Of a stretch of 7,662 nt of DNA, positions 1-5,874 are shown piece by piece. The notes under the pieces are model-generated. The model saw only the letters and a list, made by a program, of their open reading frames with translations. It did no database searches and was not told the DNA's origin. The translations under genes and the position numbers were made by a program. Numbering within the stretch: position 1 is the first letter of the stretch; each line of letters starts with the position of its first letter. The stretch is from contig WTGR01000030.1 of NCBI GenBank assembly GCA_011523485.1, positions 1 to 7,662 of the forward strand, in the 5' to 3' direction. Source of the stretch: Acidobacteriota bacterium. GTDB taxonomy: Bacteria > Acidobacteriota > Vicinamibacteria > Vicinamibacterales > UBA8438.

Positions 1-697
1 GGCCGACGTCCGACTCGTCGATGTTGGCGATGACCCGCATCTTGGTCAGGTCCGCCGCGATGACGAACAGCTCGGGCGCCTGGAAGCTGGCCGCCACGGT
101 CTGGCCGACGTCGACCAGGCGCGAGGTGACGATGCCGTCGATCGGGGCCCGGATGACCGTGTGCTCCAGGTTGACCTCGTTCATGCTGAGCGAGGCCTGC
201 GACTGGCGCACCTGGGCCTGGGCCGACTTGCGCTGGGCTTCGGCGGAGCGCAGCGTCACCTCCGCGGCTTCCAGCTCGGTCTCGGAGATGAGATCGCCGG
301 CCGCCAGCTCGCGCGATCGCCGGAGCTGCGTTGCGGCGTCGTCGACGGCGACGGACAGGCGTTCGACCTCCGCCTCCGAGCGCAGCAGGTTGGCGCGCGC
401 CTGCTCGAGCTGCGTCTCGAACAGCGACGGATCGAGCCGCATGATGACGTCCCCCTCGCGCACGATCGAGTTGAAGTCGACGTGCAGCTCCTGGATGATC
501 CCGGAGACCTGACTGCCGACCTGGACGGTGGTCACCGCCTCGAGCGCGCCCGTCGCTCCCACGGTGTCGACGATGTCGCCCTCCGTCACCGCGACGGTGC
601 TGACGTCCGGCACGAACTCGACGGTCCGCACGCTGTAGTAGCCGTAGGCGGTGATCGCACCGCCGAGGATGAGGAGGGCGAGCAGGATGCGTCTCAT
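1..697 (-). CDS. MacA/HlyD-family periplasmic efflux adaptor subunit (5' part; runs off the left edge)
   Basis: The gene encodes a membrane-fusion (periplasmic adaptor) protein that would link an inner-membrane transporter to the TolC-like channel encoded just upstream. The first 232 codons are present, roughly the N-terminal 60% of a MacA-sized protein. The N-terminus MRRILLALLILGGAITAYGYY is a signal anchor or uncleaved signal. Residues about 38-90 form the first half of a lipoyl/barrel-sandwich domain (VQVGSQVSGIIQELHVDFNS, then VREGDVIMRLDPSLFE). Residues about 91-178 are an alpha-helical hairpin rich in Ala, Gln, Arg and Glu. VIRAPIDGIVTSRLVDVGQT (about 181-200) is the second lipoyl half, and the start of the beta-barrel (KMRVIANIDESDVG) follows. 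The ATG at 697 is preceded by GAGGG at 703-707, five bases upstream. It lies 19 bp after the tolC-like stop, so the two are surely co-transcribed. A MacB-type ABC permease or an RND pump probably follows outside the window. MacA is the closest style; the exact subfamily is not certain. Confidence 0.92.
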   Translation of the reverse strand, partial: MRRILLALLILGGAITAYGYYSVRTVEFVPDVSTVAVTEGDIVDTVGATGALEAVTTVQVGSQVSGIIQELHVDFNSIVREGDVIMRLDPSLFETQLEQARANLLRSEAEVERLSVAVDDAATQLRRSRELAAGDLISETELEAAEVTLRSAEAQRKSAQAQVRQSQASLSMNEVNLEHTVIRAPIDGIVTSRLVDVGQTVAASFQAPELFVIAADLTKMRVIANIDESDVG

Positions 698-716
698 GTT
701 GTCCCTCGTCGGACGA

Positions 717-2390
717 CTATGGCGCGCCGCCTCCACCGCCGCCGACGACGGTGACTCCGGCGTTGCCGAGTGAAGTGCGCTGGGCGCGTTCGAACTCGAT
801 CAGGGCCCGCTGGTAGTCGAGTATCGCGCGCAGCTCGGTATCCTGCGCGGTCGCCAGATCGCGCTGGGCCTGCACGACGAAGAAGTTGGTGGACAGTCCC
901 ACCTCGAACTTGCTCTCCTCGGCCCGAAGCTGTTCTTCGGCCAGCTCGCGCGAGGCCGTCGCCGCCTCGATCTGCTGCTGGATCGCGTCGATCTGCAGCG
1001 CGGCGTTCGTGACTTCCACGGCGACCTGCAGCTCGATCTGGCGGATCTGGGCCTGGGCCTGCTGTTGCTGCAGCCGCGCCCGTTCATAGGCCGCCTTGTC
1101 CGCGCTCTGGCCGAGCGGATAGCTCATCCGCAGCTCGACGCTCCAGAACGGGTAGTCCGCGTCGACGATGTCGTTGATGGCATCCCCGTAGCCGCCCGGG
1201 ATGACGCCGCCCGCGCCGCCGAAGATTGCCTCGAAGGAACTTCCGGCGGGCACCAGCCGCGATCCGCCCTGGCCGGTCAACTGGTAGGTGCCGACGAGAT
1301 CGAGCTGGGGAAGGGTGCTGTTGCGAAAGTTGTCGACCTGGGCGTCGTTGATGTCGAGCTCGCGTCGCACCCGCGAGATGTCGGTGCGCCGGTCCAGTGC
1401 GCCGCGAATCGCTGTCTCCAGGTCGATCGGCGTAGCCTCGATCCGCGGCTGGTCGGTCGGGTTGATCTCCGCGTCCCACAACTCGTCCGCGGTGCCGCCC
1501 ACGATGAGCTGCTTCAACGTCAACTCGTTGGCCCGCAGGGTGCGGACCGCCTGCGCCAGCAACTGCCGCCGCGCAGCGGCTTCCGACTGCGCCTGCACGA
1601 CGTCTATCGGGGCCAGGGTGCCGATTTCCACGCGCGCCCGGTTGTCGCGCACGAGCTGCTCGGCCAGCTCCAGCGCCTGTTGCTGCACGGCGACCGCGGC
1701 GCGCGCGTAGACCAGCTCCCAGTAGGCCAGGCGGACGTTGGCGAGCGTGTTGATGACGGTCTGCTCCAGGCCGATGTCGGAGATGTCGCGGTTGATGCGC
1801 GAGACGAGGAGCTGCGTGCGTTGCGGGTCGGTGCGGAAGCCGCGCAGCAGCGGCTGCGTGTACCCCAGGGTCATGTTGGCGCCGAAGCTCGGGTTGAAGG
1901 TGGTGAAGATGTTGTTCGACTCCACGCGGTTGCTGTTCCAGGTGACGTCGTACTGGCCGCCGCCCCACTTCATCCGCTGGTTCATCCCGAGGTTGTAGTT
2001 GCCCTGCTCGTTGACGATGTTCGTGCCGCGGAGACCGCCGCCGTCGAACAGCGTCCGGTTGGGGCTGGTGCGCTGGTTCAGTCCGAAGCCGGAGGAGGCG
2101 AGCGGCAGGAACGCCGAGTTGGCGGTCGCCACGCCCATGTCCTGCACCAGCGGGTCGATGCGCTGCACGGCGATATCGAGGTTGCGCTCGAGGGCGCGCT
2201 GGACCGCGTCGTCCAGCGTCAGGTCGAAGCGCCGCGCCGCCGGCGTGGTCCGGCTCGCCTGGAGCGCGGCCTGGGACACGACGCCGCCGACACCGGTACG
2301 AAGAGTCTGGGCGTGCGCGAGGCCGGGCGCGATCAGGAGCCAGCCGGCGGCGAGAAACGGGACGACGGGTAGAACACGGGCGAGGGTCAT
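717..2390 (-). CDS. TolC-family outer membrane efflux channel protein
   Basis: The gene encodes a 557-residue outer membrane efflux protein, the exit duct of a tripartite pump. A cleavable signal peptide occupies residues 1-27 (Arg at 5, hydrophobic core, AHA before Gln28). Two outer-membrane-efflux repeats follow. The first opens with LTLDDAVQRALERNLDIAVQ, the usual TolC signature, and the second begins near LETAIRGALDRRTDISRVRR. Long Ala/Gln/Glu-rich coiled-coil helices (for example ARLQQQQAQAQIRQIELQVA) form the periplasmic tunnel. The stretch FGANMTLGYTQPLLRGF is typical of a beta-barrel strand region. The C-terminus ends in a six-glycine tail. Two starts are possible: TTG at 2393 and ATG at 2390. 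I chose ATG, which has GGAGG at 2400-2404 nine bases upstream. The macA-like adaptor gene follows in the same operon. A predicted ECF-type promoter lies about 70 bp upstream. The substrate cannot be told from sequence. Confidence 0.93.
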   Translation of the reverse strand: MTLARVLPVVPFLAAGWLLIAPGLAHAQTLRTGVGGVVSQAALQASRTTPAARRFDLTLDDAVQRALERNLDIAVQRIDPLVQDMGVATANSAFLPLASSGFGLNQRTSPNRTLFDGGGLRGTNIVNEQGNYNLGMNQRMKWGGGQYDVTWNSNRVESNNIFTTFNPSFGANMTLGYTQPLLRGFRTDPQRTQLLVSRINRDISDIGLEQTVINTLANVRLAYWELVYARAAVAVQQQALELAEQLVRDNRARVEIGTLAPIDVVQAQSEAAARRQLLAQAVRTLRANELTLKQLIVGGTADELWDAEINPTDQPRIEATPIDLETAIRGALDRRTDISRVRRELDINDAQVDNFRNSTLPQLDLVGTYQLTGQGGSRLVPAGSSFEAIFGGAGGVIPGGYGDAINDIVDADYPFWSVELRMSYPLGQSADKAAYERARLQQQQAQAQIRQIELQVAVEVTNAALQIDAIQQQIEAATASRELAEEQLRAEESKFEVGLSTNFFVVQAQRDLATAQDTELRAILDYQRALIEFERAQRTSLGNAGVTVVGGGGGGAP

Positions 2391-2399
2391 CAAGGCGTT

Positions 2400-2404
2400 C
2401 CTCC
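2400..2404 (-). promoter_or_regulatory. Ribosome binding site of the tolC-like gene
   Basis: GGAGG on the minus strand is a strong Shine-Dalgarno sequence, nine bases before the ATG at 2390 and six before the in-frame TTG at 2393. The spacing to the ATG is acceptable, so it favours ATG slightly without excluding TTG. Confidence 0.6.
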
Positions 2405-2422
2405 AGACTCGGGGTACTTGGA

Positions 2423-2438
2423 CCCGCGCCGACGCGGG
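2423..2438 (-). promoter_or_regulatory. GC hairpin/palindrome in the tolC leader
   Basis: The inverted repeat CCCGCG-N4-CGCGGG lies in the predicted 5' untranslated leader of the tolC-like mRNA, between the predicted promoter (2460-2487) and the Shine-Dalgarno. The six base pairs are all G-C, with a four-base loop. It could be an RNA stem that affects stability or translation, or a DNA operator; nothing in the sequence decides. No U-run follows it, so it is not an intrinsic terminator. Confidence 0.35.
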
Positions 2439-2459
2439 AATCTTCCCCGGCGACCGTTA

Positions 2460-2487
2460 TAGACGGGCGGGGTGTGAGAACGGTTCG
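2460..2487 (-). promoter_or_regulatory. Predicted ECF-sigma promoter of the tolC-macA operon
   Basis: On the minus strand this reads CGAACC (2487-2482), 16 bases, CGTCTA (2465-2460). AACC-N16-CGTCTA is a textbook ECF promoter layout (compare the GCAACC-N16-CGTCTA type known for Streptomyces SigE). It shares spacing and the AAC/CGTCT cores with the two identical elements before the sigma and spy-like genes. Transcription would start near 2453, giving a leader of about 60 bases. The -10 overlaps TATAAC (2461-2456), which could be read as a housekeeping -10, but no matching -35 stands at the right distance. Confidence 0.55.
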
Positions 2488-2606
2488 CTACGGCGAGCTC
2501 CGTGCGGCGTCACGACAGCCGGAGACCCGGACGAGCCCGACGATCGAGGCCTCGGCTCCGATTGCCGCCATCCGGGTCTGGCAGCAGGGGAAGTCTGTCC
2601 CGGCGG

Positions 2607-2665
2607 CTCGCGCTGGCGAGACTCCCAACGCGACCGCAGGTCGCGCCGCGACCACAGGTCGCGCC
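2607..2665 (-). repeat. Two 18-bp tandem repeats, each a hairpin, plus a third stem, after the spy-like stop
   Basis: On the plus strand, 2630-2647 and 2648-2665 are direct repeats of an 18-base unit that differ at one base. Each contains a perfect GCGACC-N3-GGTCGC inverted repeat (2630-2644 and 2648-2662). A third short stem, CTCGC-N4-GCGAG, lies at 2607-2620. The cluster starts at the first base of the spy-like stop codon (2665-2667), so in the transcript it forms three consecutive GC-rich stems right behind the reading frame. It has no U-tract. It probably protects the 3' end or attenuates read-through into tolC; it could also be a protein-binding repeat. The remainder of the 2391-2664 gap holds only the tolC promoter and leader. 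Confidence 0.6.
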
Positions 2666-3105
2666 TAATCGGGATTCCGGGACGACGACTGTCCATCGGA
2701 GCGGCGCCGTTCCCACATCTCGTGCAGCGCCTCTATCTGGTCGGCGCGCAGCGTCTTGTGCATTCTGTAGAGCATCAGCGTGCGGGTCTTGCTGAGCGCG
2801 CTGCGGGCTGCCTCGACCCGGTCGATCTGCAGGGCGACCTCCCATTCCTCGGCTTGCATCGCGTGCATGATCGCGGACAGATCGTCTTCGTTGCGCCGGA
2901 GGCGGCGCACCTGCTCCCGCAGCTTCGGCCTGAGCGACTGGAAGATCGCCTCGATGTCGGTTACCTGCTCGGGAGTCAGCCCGATTTCCGACGCGACCTC
3001 GTCGGAGTGCCACCATTTGAAGCGCTGCGTCGCCTCGGCGGCAACCGCGAAAGAGAGGACCGCCGCGAGGAGGACGACCGTCATGCATCCGCGCGTCTTG
3101 CTCAT
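2665..3105 (-). CDS. Spy/CpxP-like periplasmic LTxxQ-family protein
   Basis: The gene encodes a small secreted protein of 146 residues, mostly helical and highly charged. Residues 1-25 are a signal peptide (SKTRGC, then MTVVLLAAVLSFAVA, with a likely cut after AEA). The mature part carries the two LTxxQ-type motifs of the Spy/CpxP/zinc-resistance-associated fold: LTPEQ at 43-47 and the degenerate LRADQ at 119-123. Long amphipathic helices rich in Arg and Glu lie between them. The WWHSDEVASEIGLTPEQ opening is typical of small periplasmic members of this family. Relatives act as ATP-independent chaperones or as stress sensors in envelope-stress regulons, which fits the predicted ECF promoter at 3184-3211. 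No Cys or His cluster for metal binding is visible in the mature part. I chose the ATG at 3105; a GTG directly before it (3108) is also possible. The gene could be read through from ispH as well as from its own promoter. Confidence 0.82.
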   Translation of the reverse strand: MSKTRGCMTVVLLAAVLSFAVAAEATQRFKWWHSDEVASEIGLTPEQVTDIEAIFQSLRPKLREQVRRLRRNEDDLSAIMHAMQAEEWEVALQIDRVEAARSALSKTRTLMLYRMHKTLRADQIEALHEMWERRRSDGQSSSRNPD

Positions 3106-3183
3106 CACCGATTCCCCGCCAGTTGCGTTCTGGCCTGCGTGCCCCGTCAGGATACCCCAGCCGCCTGCTGTTCCTTGAACACC

Positions 3184-3211
3184 AAGACGGTCGCGCGGCG
3201 CGTCGCGTTTA
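3184..3211 (-). promoter_or_regulatory. Predicted ECF-sigma promoter of the spy-like gene
   Basis: On the minus strand this reads TAAACG (3211-3206), 16 bases, CGTCTT (3189-3184). Both hexamers and the spacer length are identical to the element before the sigma gene (5771-5798), and a preceding G is shared too; the spacers themselves differ. The first three bases of the -35, TAA, are the stop codon of ispH. Transcription would start near 3177, leaving a leader of about 70 bases. Confidence 0.65.
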
Positions 3212-4405
3212 CGGAACCGAAAGCTCGCCCCCCGCCAGATCGGACAGCCGCTCGACGACCTCGCCGACGATGTTGTCCGGCGTCGAAGCGCCGGCCGTCA
3301 GAGCGACACTCAGCGCTGCACCGTCCGGCAGCCAGTCGCGCGTCGCGATCTCGGTTCCCGGCCGCCCCCCGGGCGGAAGATGCCGGACGCACGCCGGCTC
3401 CAGGCAGGACGGGTCCGAAATATGGTACGTCGCAACCCGTTCCGCGCAGATCCGCGCCAGATTTCGCGTGTTGCTGCTGTTGTAGCCGCCGATCACGATC
3501 GCCAGGTCGAAGCGCTGCTCGTCGAGGAGGCCGACCACGGCGTCCTGCCGATCCTGCGTGGCGCTGCAGATCGTGTCGAACGCGCGGTAGTGGCGGGAGA
3601 GCGCGGCTTCGCCGTAGCGGTCGATCATCGCGCGGCGCACGAGGTCGCCGACCTCCAGCGATTCGGACATCAGCATCGTCGTCTGGTTCGCGAGCCCCAC
3701 TCGCGCGAGGTCGCGGGCCGGGTCGAAACCGGGGGAGCAGCCGGGTCCGAGTCGGTCGAGAAACGTCGCGGAGTCCATCCGCCCGCGGATGAACTCGCAG
3801 ACCACGCCGGCCTCCTCGCAATCGAGGACGATGACGTAGTGGCCCCCGGACGGGACGCGGACCTGGGATGCCGTCGCCTGCGTCTCCTCGTGCTGCACCT
3901 TGCCGTGAATTATCGCGGTGTAGCCGTCGCGCGCGTACCGCCGGACGTTCTTCCAGACGTTGAGGACCGACCCGCAGGTGGTGTCGACGAGGGTGCAGCC
4001 GCAGCCGACGAGTTGCTCCAGGGCCGCAATCGTGACCCCGAACGCAGGCAGGATCACGACGTCGTCCGCGCAGACCTGTGCGATTCCCTCCCCGGGGTCG
4101 CTGAGGAACCGGATCCCGGCACTGCGCAGGCGGGAGTTGACGTGCGGGTTGTGAATGATCTCTCCGGTCAGGAATACCGTTCGGTCCGGGAACTTCCGGC
4201 GGGTCTGATACGCATAGTCCACCGCACGGTCGACGCCGTAGCAGAAGCCGAACTCGCGGGCGAGGCGCAGAGTGAGGCGTCCGCTCCGCCAGACGAAGTC
4301 GGACTCGCGAATCCGATCGAGGATCCGGCTGTGGTAGTCGCGCGCCAACTCGCCGGCGACGGCGTGCTTGAGGTCGAGGCCCTTTCTGAAGATTGGCGCA
4401 GACAT
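3209..4405 (-). CDS. ispH: 4-hydroxy-3-methylbut-2-enyl diphosphate reductase, long (cyanobacterial/plastid-like) form
   Basis: IspH (LytB) carries out the last step of the non-mevalonate (MEP) pathway, reducing HMBPP to IPP and DMAPP in the cytoplasm with a [4Fe-4S] cluster. At 398 residues it is much longer than the roughly 310-residue E. coli type and resembles the long form of cyanobacteria and plastids, with a 50-residue N-terminal extension. The three cluster cysteines are C55 (GFCYGVDRA), C144 (VDTTCGSV) and C280 (FDTICSATQDRQDA). Other landmarks are H85 (EIIHNPHVN), ILPAFGV (118-124), IIHGKVQHEET (165-175, with H172 and E173/E174), ANQTTML (239-245), VIGGYNSSN (304-312) and TAGASTPDN (370-378). 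These match the long-form motifs closely, so the enzyme should be active. After C144 it has Gly where canonical members have Pro. The ATG directly abuts the TAG of the anti-sigma gene and has no clear Shine-Dalgarno, which suggests translational coupling and membership in the sigma operon. Confidence 0.95.
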   Translation of the reverse strand: MSAPIFRKGLDLKHAVAGELARDYHSRILDRIRESDFVWRSGRLTLRLAREFGFCYGVDRAVDYAYQTRRKFPDRTVFLTGEIIHNPHVNSRLRSAGIRFLSDPGEGIAQVCADDVVILPAFGVTIAALEQLVGCGCTLVDTTCGSVLNVWKNVRRYARDGYTAIIHGKVQHEETQATASQVRVPSGGHYVIVLDCEEAGVVCEFIRGRMDSATFLDRLGPGCSPGFDPARDLARVGLANQTTMLMSESLEVGDLVRRAMIDRYGEAALSRHYRAFDTICSATQDRQDAVVGLLDEQRFDLAIVIGGYNSSNTRNLARICAERVATYHISDPSCLEPACVRHLPPGGRPGTEIATRDWLPDGAALSVALTAGASTPDNIVGEVVERLSDLAGGELSVP

Positions 4406-5071
4406 CTACTGGACGTCGATCGCTGCGGCCCGAACGCGCGGCGTCATCTCGTCGAGGGCGACGAGCGGAGTGACGCGGGAGGAGGTGAGAGCCTCCTCCA
4501 ACTCGCGCATGAACTGCTCGTCGGCGACCGCCTGCGGCGGCCCGGACGCCGGCCCGATGATCGGCTGCGACAGCGCGTCGGCCGCTCCCGGGTTCGGAGC
4601 CGGCGGCTGGCGTCGACCGTCGAGTACCTGGCCGATGCCGACGGTGAGGAGGAGGCCCGCGGCGGCCGCCAGCGAGAGCCACCGCCGGCTCGGCTGCCCG
4701 CGGGTGCCGGCGGGCGAAGAGAGCGCCGGAAATCTCAGGATACGCGCCGTGCTCTGCCCGCCGGCCGCGAGCTGAATCCTGTGCATGATGCGGCGGCGTT
4801 GCCGGACGAGCCGCCACGGTGCGAGGTCGTGGTCGAAAGCGGCCTCCGCCGCCGTCGCGAGGCGGTCGAGGTCCGACTGCAGGGCTCTGACGCGGGCCGC
4901 GCATTGCGTGCATTCGGCCAGATGAGCATCCACCGCCGCGACCGGATGCGCTCCGTCGGCCTCCACCACCGCCCGGGTCACCTCGCGGTCGGTCAGGTGC
5001 GGCGCCCGGCCGGCGCGACATACCGACCGGAGCAGCGTTCCGACCTTGTTTCGAAGAACCCGCGTGCTCAT
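4406..5071 (-). CDS. Single-pass membrane anti-sigma factor with ZAS-type zinc motif
   Basis: The gene encodes a 221-residue protein directly downstream of, and overlapping, the ECF sigma gene, the usual place for the cognate anti-sigma factor. The N-terminal cytoplasmic part contains AHLAECTQCAARV, an Hx3Cx2C motif (H50, C54, C57) of the zinc-associated anti-sigma domain, followed by helical sequence to about residue 105. One transmembrane segment lies at about 131-149 (WLSLAAAAGLLLTVGIGQVL), leaving a periplasmic tail of about 70 residues rich in Pro and Ala. The tail shows no recognised sensor domain. By family knowledge it would hold the sigma factor inactive at the membrane until an envelope or redox signal releases it. 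The start is the ATG at 5071, which shares ATGA with the sigma stop. An open frame continues further upstream to 5674, but it only shadows the sigma gene. The stop TAG is immediately followed by the ispH ATG. Sequence divergence of this class is high, so the call rests on motif, topology and position. Confidence 0.87.
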   Translation of the reverse strand: MSTRVLRNKVGTLLRSVCRAGRAPHLTDREVTRAVVEADGAHPVAAVDAHLAECTQCAARVRALQSDLDRLATAAEAAFDHDLAPWRLVRQRRRIMHRIQLAAGGQSTARILRFPALSSPAGTRGQPSRRWLSLAAAAGLLLTVGIGQVLDGRRQPPAPNPGAADALSQPIIGPASGPPQAVADEQFMRELEEALTSSRVTPLVALDEMTPRVRAAAIDVQ

Positions 5072-5748
5072 GCGTGTCCTGTCGCGTCCGCCCGCTTCTC
5101 CTGGAACCAGTGCTCCGTACCGAGAATCCGCCGCAGCGAGCGAATCGCCCGGAACAGGTGCACGCGGACGGTGGCTTCCGTCAGATCGAGCATGGCGGCC
5201 ACGTCGCGCGTGGCGTGCCCTTCGAACTGGCTGAGTACGACCACGGCGCGTTGTCGGTCGGGCAGGCGATCGACCGCCGCCACCAGCTCCGCGCGGCGTT
5301 CGGCCTGCAGAAGGGTCGTTTCGGGCGACGGCTCGAGCGCCGCATGGCGATCGAGCTCGTCTCCGTGCTCGCGGCCGGCGTCGTTGTCCCCGGCCGGCAC
5401 GATCCAGCGGTTGCGGCGCGCGCGCGACTTCAATCGGTCCAGGCAGCCGTTGACGAGTATCCGCGTGAACCAGAGCTCGAAGTACAGCCGCTCCCGGAAG
5501 GACTGGATGTTGACGAAGGCCTTCAGGAACGCATCCTGGACCGCTTCGTCGACCTCCGCCGAATCGCGCAGGTAGTAGTAGGCGATACGCGTCGCCCGGC
5601 GCTGATGGCGCTCGACTATCTCGGCGAAGCGCTCGCCCGCGGCGAGGCGGTCTCCGCTGACGAGAAGCGCGCACACGGCTTCCGCAATCTGCGAATCGAC
5701 GGCGGCGCGATCCTGACGAACGGCCGATGCGGCGTGTGTGGCGGCCAT
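5068..5748 (-). CDS. ECF-type RNA polymerase sigma factor (RpoE/sigma-70 family)
   Basis: The gene encodes a 226-residue alternative sigma factor with only regions 2 and 4. Region 2 covers about 37-108: helix AGERFAEIVERHQRRATRIA, then EVDEAVQDAFLKAFVNIQSF (core binding and -10 recognition), then LYFELWFTRILVNGCLDRLK. A linker of about 40 residues follows. Region 4 lies at about 150-207, with RLPDRQRAVVVLSQFEGHAT and the helix-turn-helix ATRDVAAMLDLTEATVRVHL that reads the -35. There is an N-terminal extension of about 35 residues. The ATG at 5748 is used; it has no good Shine-Dalgarno, and a GTG at 5676 (codon 25) is a possible later start. The gene leads an operon with the anti-sigma factor and ispH. 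An ECF-type promoter identical to that of the spy-like gene lies 23 bp upstream, which suggests autoregulation. The ECF subgroup cannot be fixed by eye. Confidence 0.95.
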   Translation of the reverse strand: MAATHAASAVRQDRAAVDSQIAEAVCALLVSGDRLAAGERFAEIVERHQRRATRIAYYYLRDSAEVDEAVQDAFLKAFVNIQSFRERLYFELWFTRILVNGCLDRLKSRARRNRWIVPAGDNDAGREHGDELDRHAALEPSPETTLLQAERRAELVAAVDRLPDRQRAVVVLSQFEGHATRDVAAMLDLTEATVRVHLFRAIRSLRRILGTEHWFQEKRADATGHA

Positions 5749-5770
5749 CGGTTGGAAGAAACTGGTCTCG

Positions 5771-5798
5771 AAGACGACGACCGGCGACCGGACGTTTA
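5771..5798 (-). promoter_or_regulatory. Predicted autoregulatory ECF promoter of the sigma/anti-sigma/ispH operon
   Basis: On the minus strand this reads TAAACG (5798-5793), 16 bases, CGTCTT (5776-5771). It has the AAC...CGTC layout of ECF promoters and matches the spy-like gene's element in both hexamers and spacing. Transcription would start near 5764, giving a leader of only about 16 bases before the ATG at 5748, in keeping with the weak ribosome binding site. ECF operons are commonly autoregulated. Confidence 0.65.
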
Positions 5799-5834
5799 CC
5801 CGGAACGACTACTGCACATGATACCCCGGCGCGT

Positions 5835-5864
5835 TTGACTTCGGGAAGGCCGCGCGACTAAGGT
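5835..5864 (+). promoter_or_regulatory. Putative housekeeping promoter of pckA
   Basis: TTGACT (5835-5840) matches the sigma-70 -35 consensus at five of six positions. The best -10 candidate is TAAGGT (5859-5864, 18-base spacer), which keeps the first two and last consensus bases. A start near 5871 would leave only about 4 bases before the pckA ATG, so the mRNA would be nearly leaderless. The only Shine-Dalgarno-like AAGG overlaps this -10. The promoter lies back to back with the sigma-operon promoter, about 36 bp away. Confidence 0.4.
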
Positions 5865-5874
5865 TTGCTCACCC

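Noticed and set aside
3147..3174. GGAACA-N16-TCCTGA upstream of the spy-like gene as a second ECF promoter
   Set aside because: The -35 looks good, but the -10 does not match the CGTCT core shared by the other three elements; the identical TAAACG/CGTCTT element is better supported.
3147..5021. A 624-codon minus-strand frame overlapping ispH and the anti-sigma gene
   Set aside because: It is out of frame with both well-supported proteins, very Arg/Pro/Gly-rich and without motifs; a shadow frame.
3380..5575. A 731-codon open frame on the plus strand, antisense to ispH, the anti-sigma and the sigma gene
   Set aside because: Long antisense open frames are expected at this GC content. Its translation is low-complexity Arg/Ala/Asp-rich with no domain, while the opposite strand carries clear families.
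5072..5674. Upstream extension of the anti-sigma frame to 5674
   Set aside because: This part lies entirely inside the sigma gene in another frame. The ATG at 5071 with the ATGA overlap gives a normal anti-sigma length.
5817..5828. TATCAT on the minus strand as a housekeeping -10 for the sigma gene, and an 8-base GGGGTATC shared with the spy upstream region (3151-3158)
   Set aside because: The -35 is poor (TTCCCG), and the shared 8-mer sits on opposite sides of the ECF element in the two places, so a common function is unlikely; a basal promoter remains possible.
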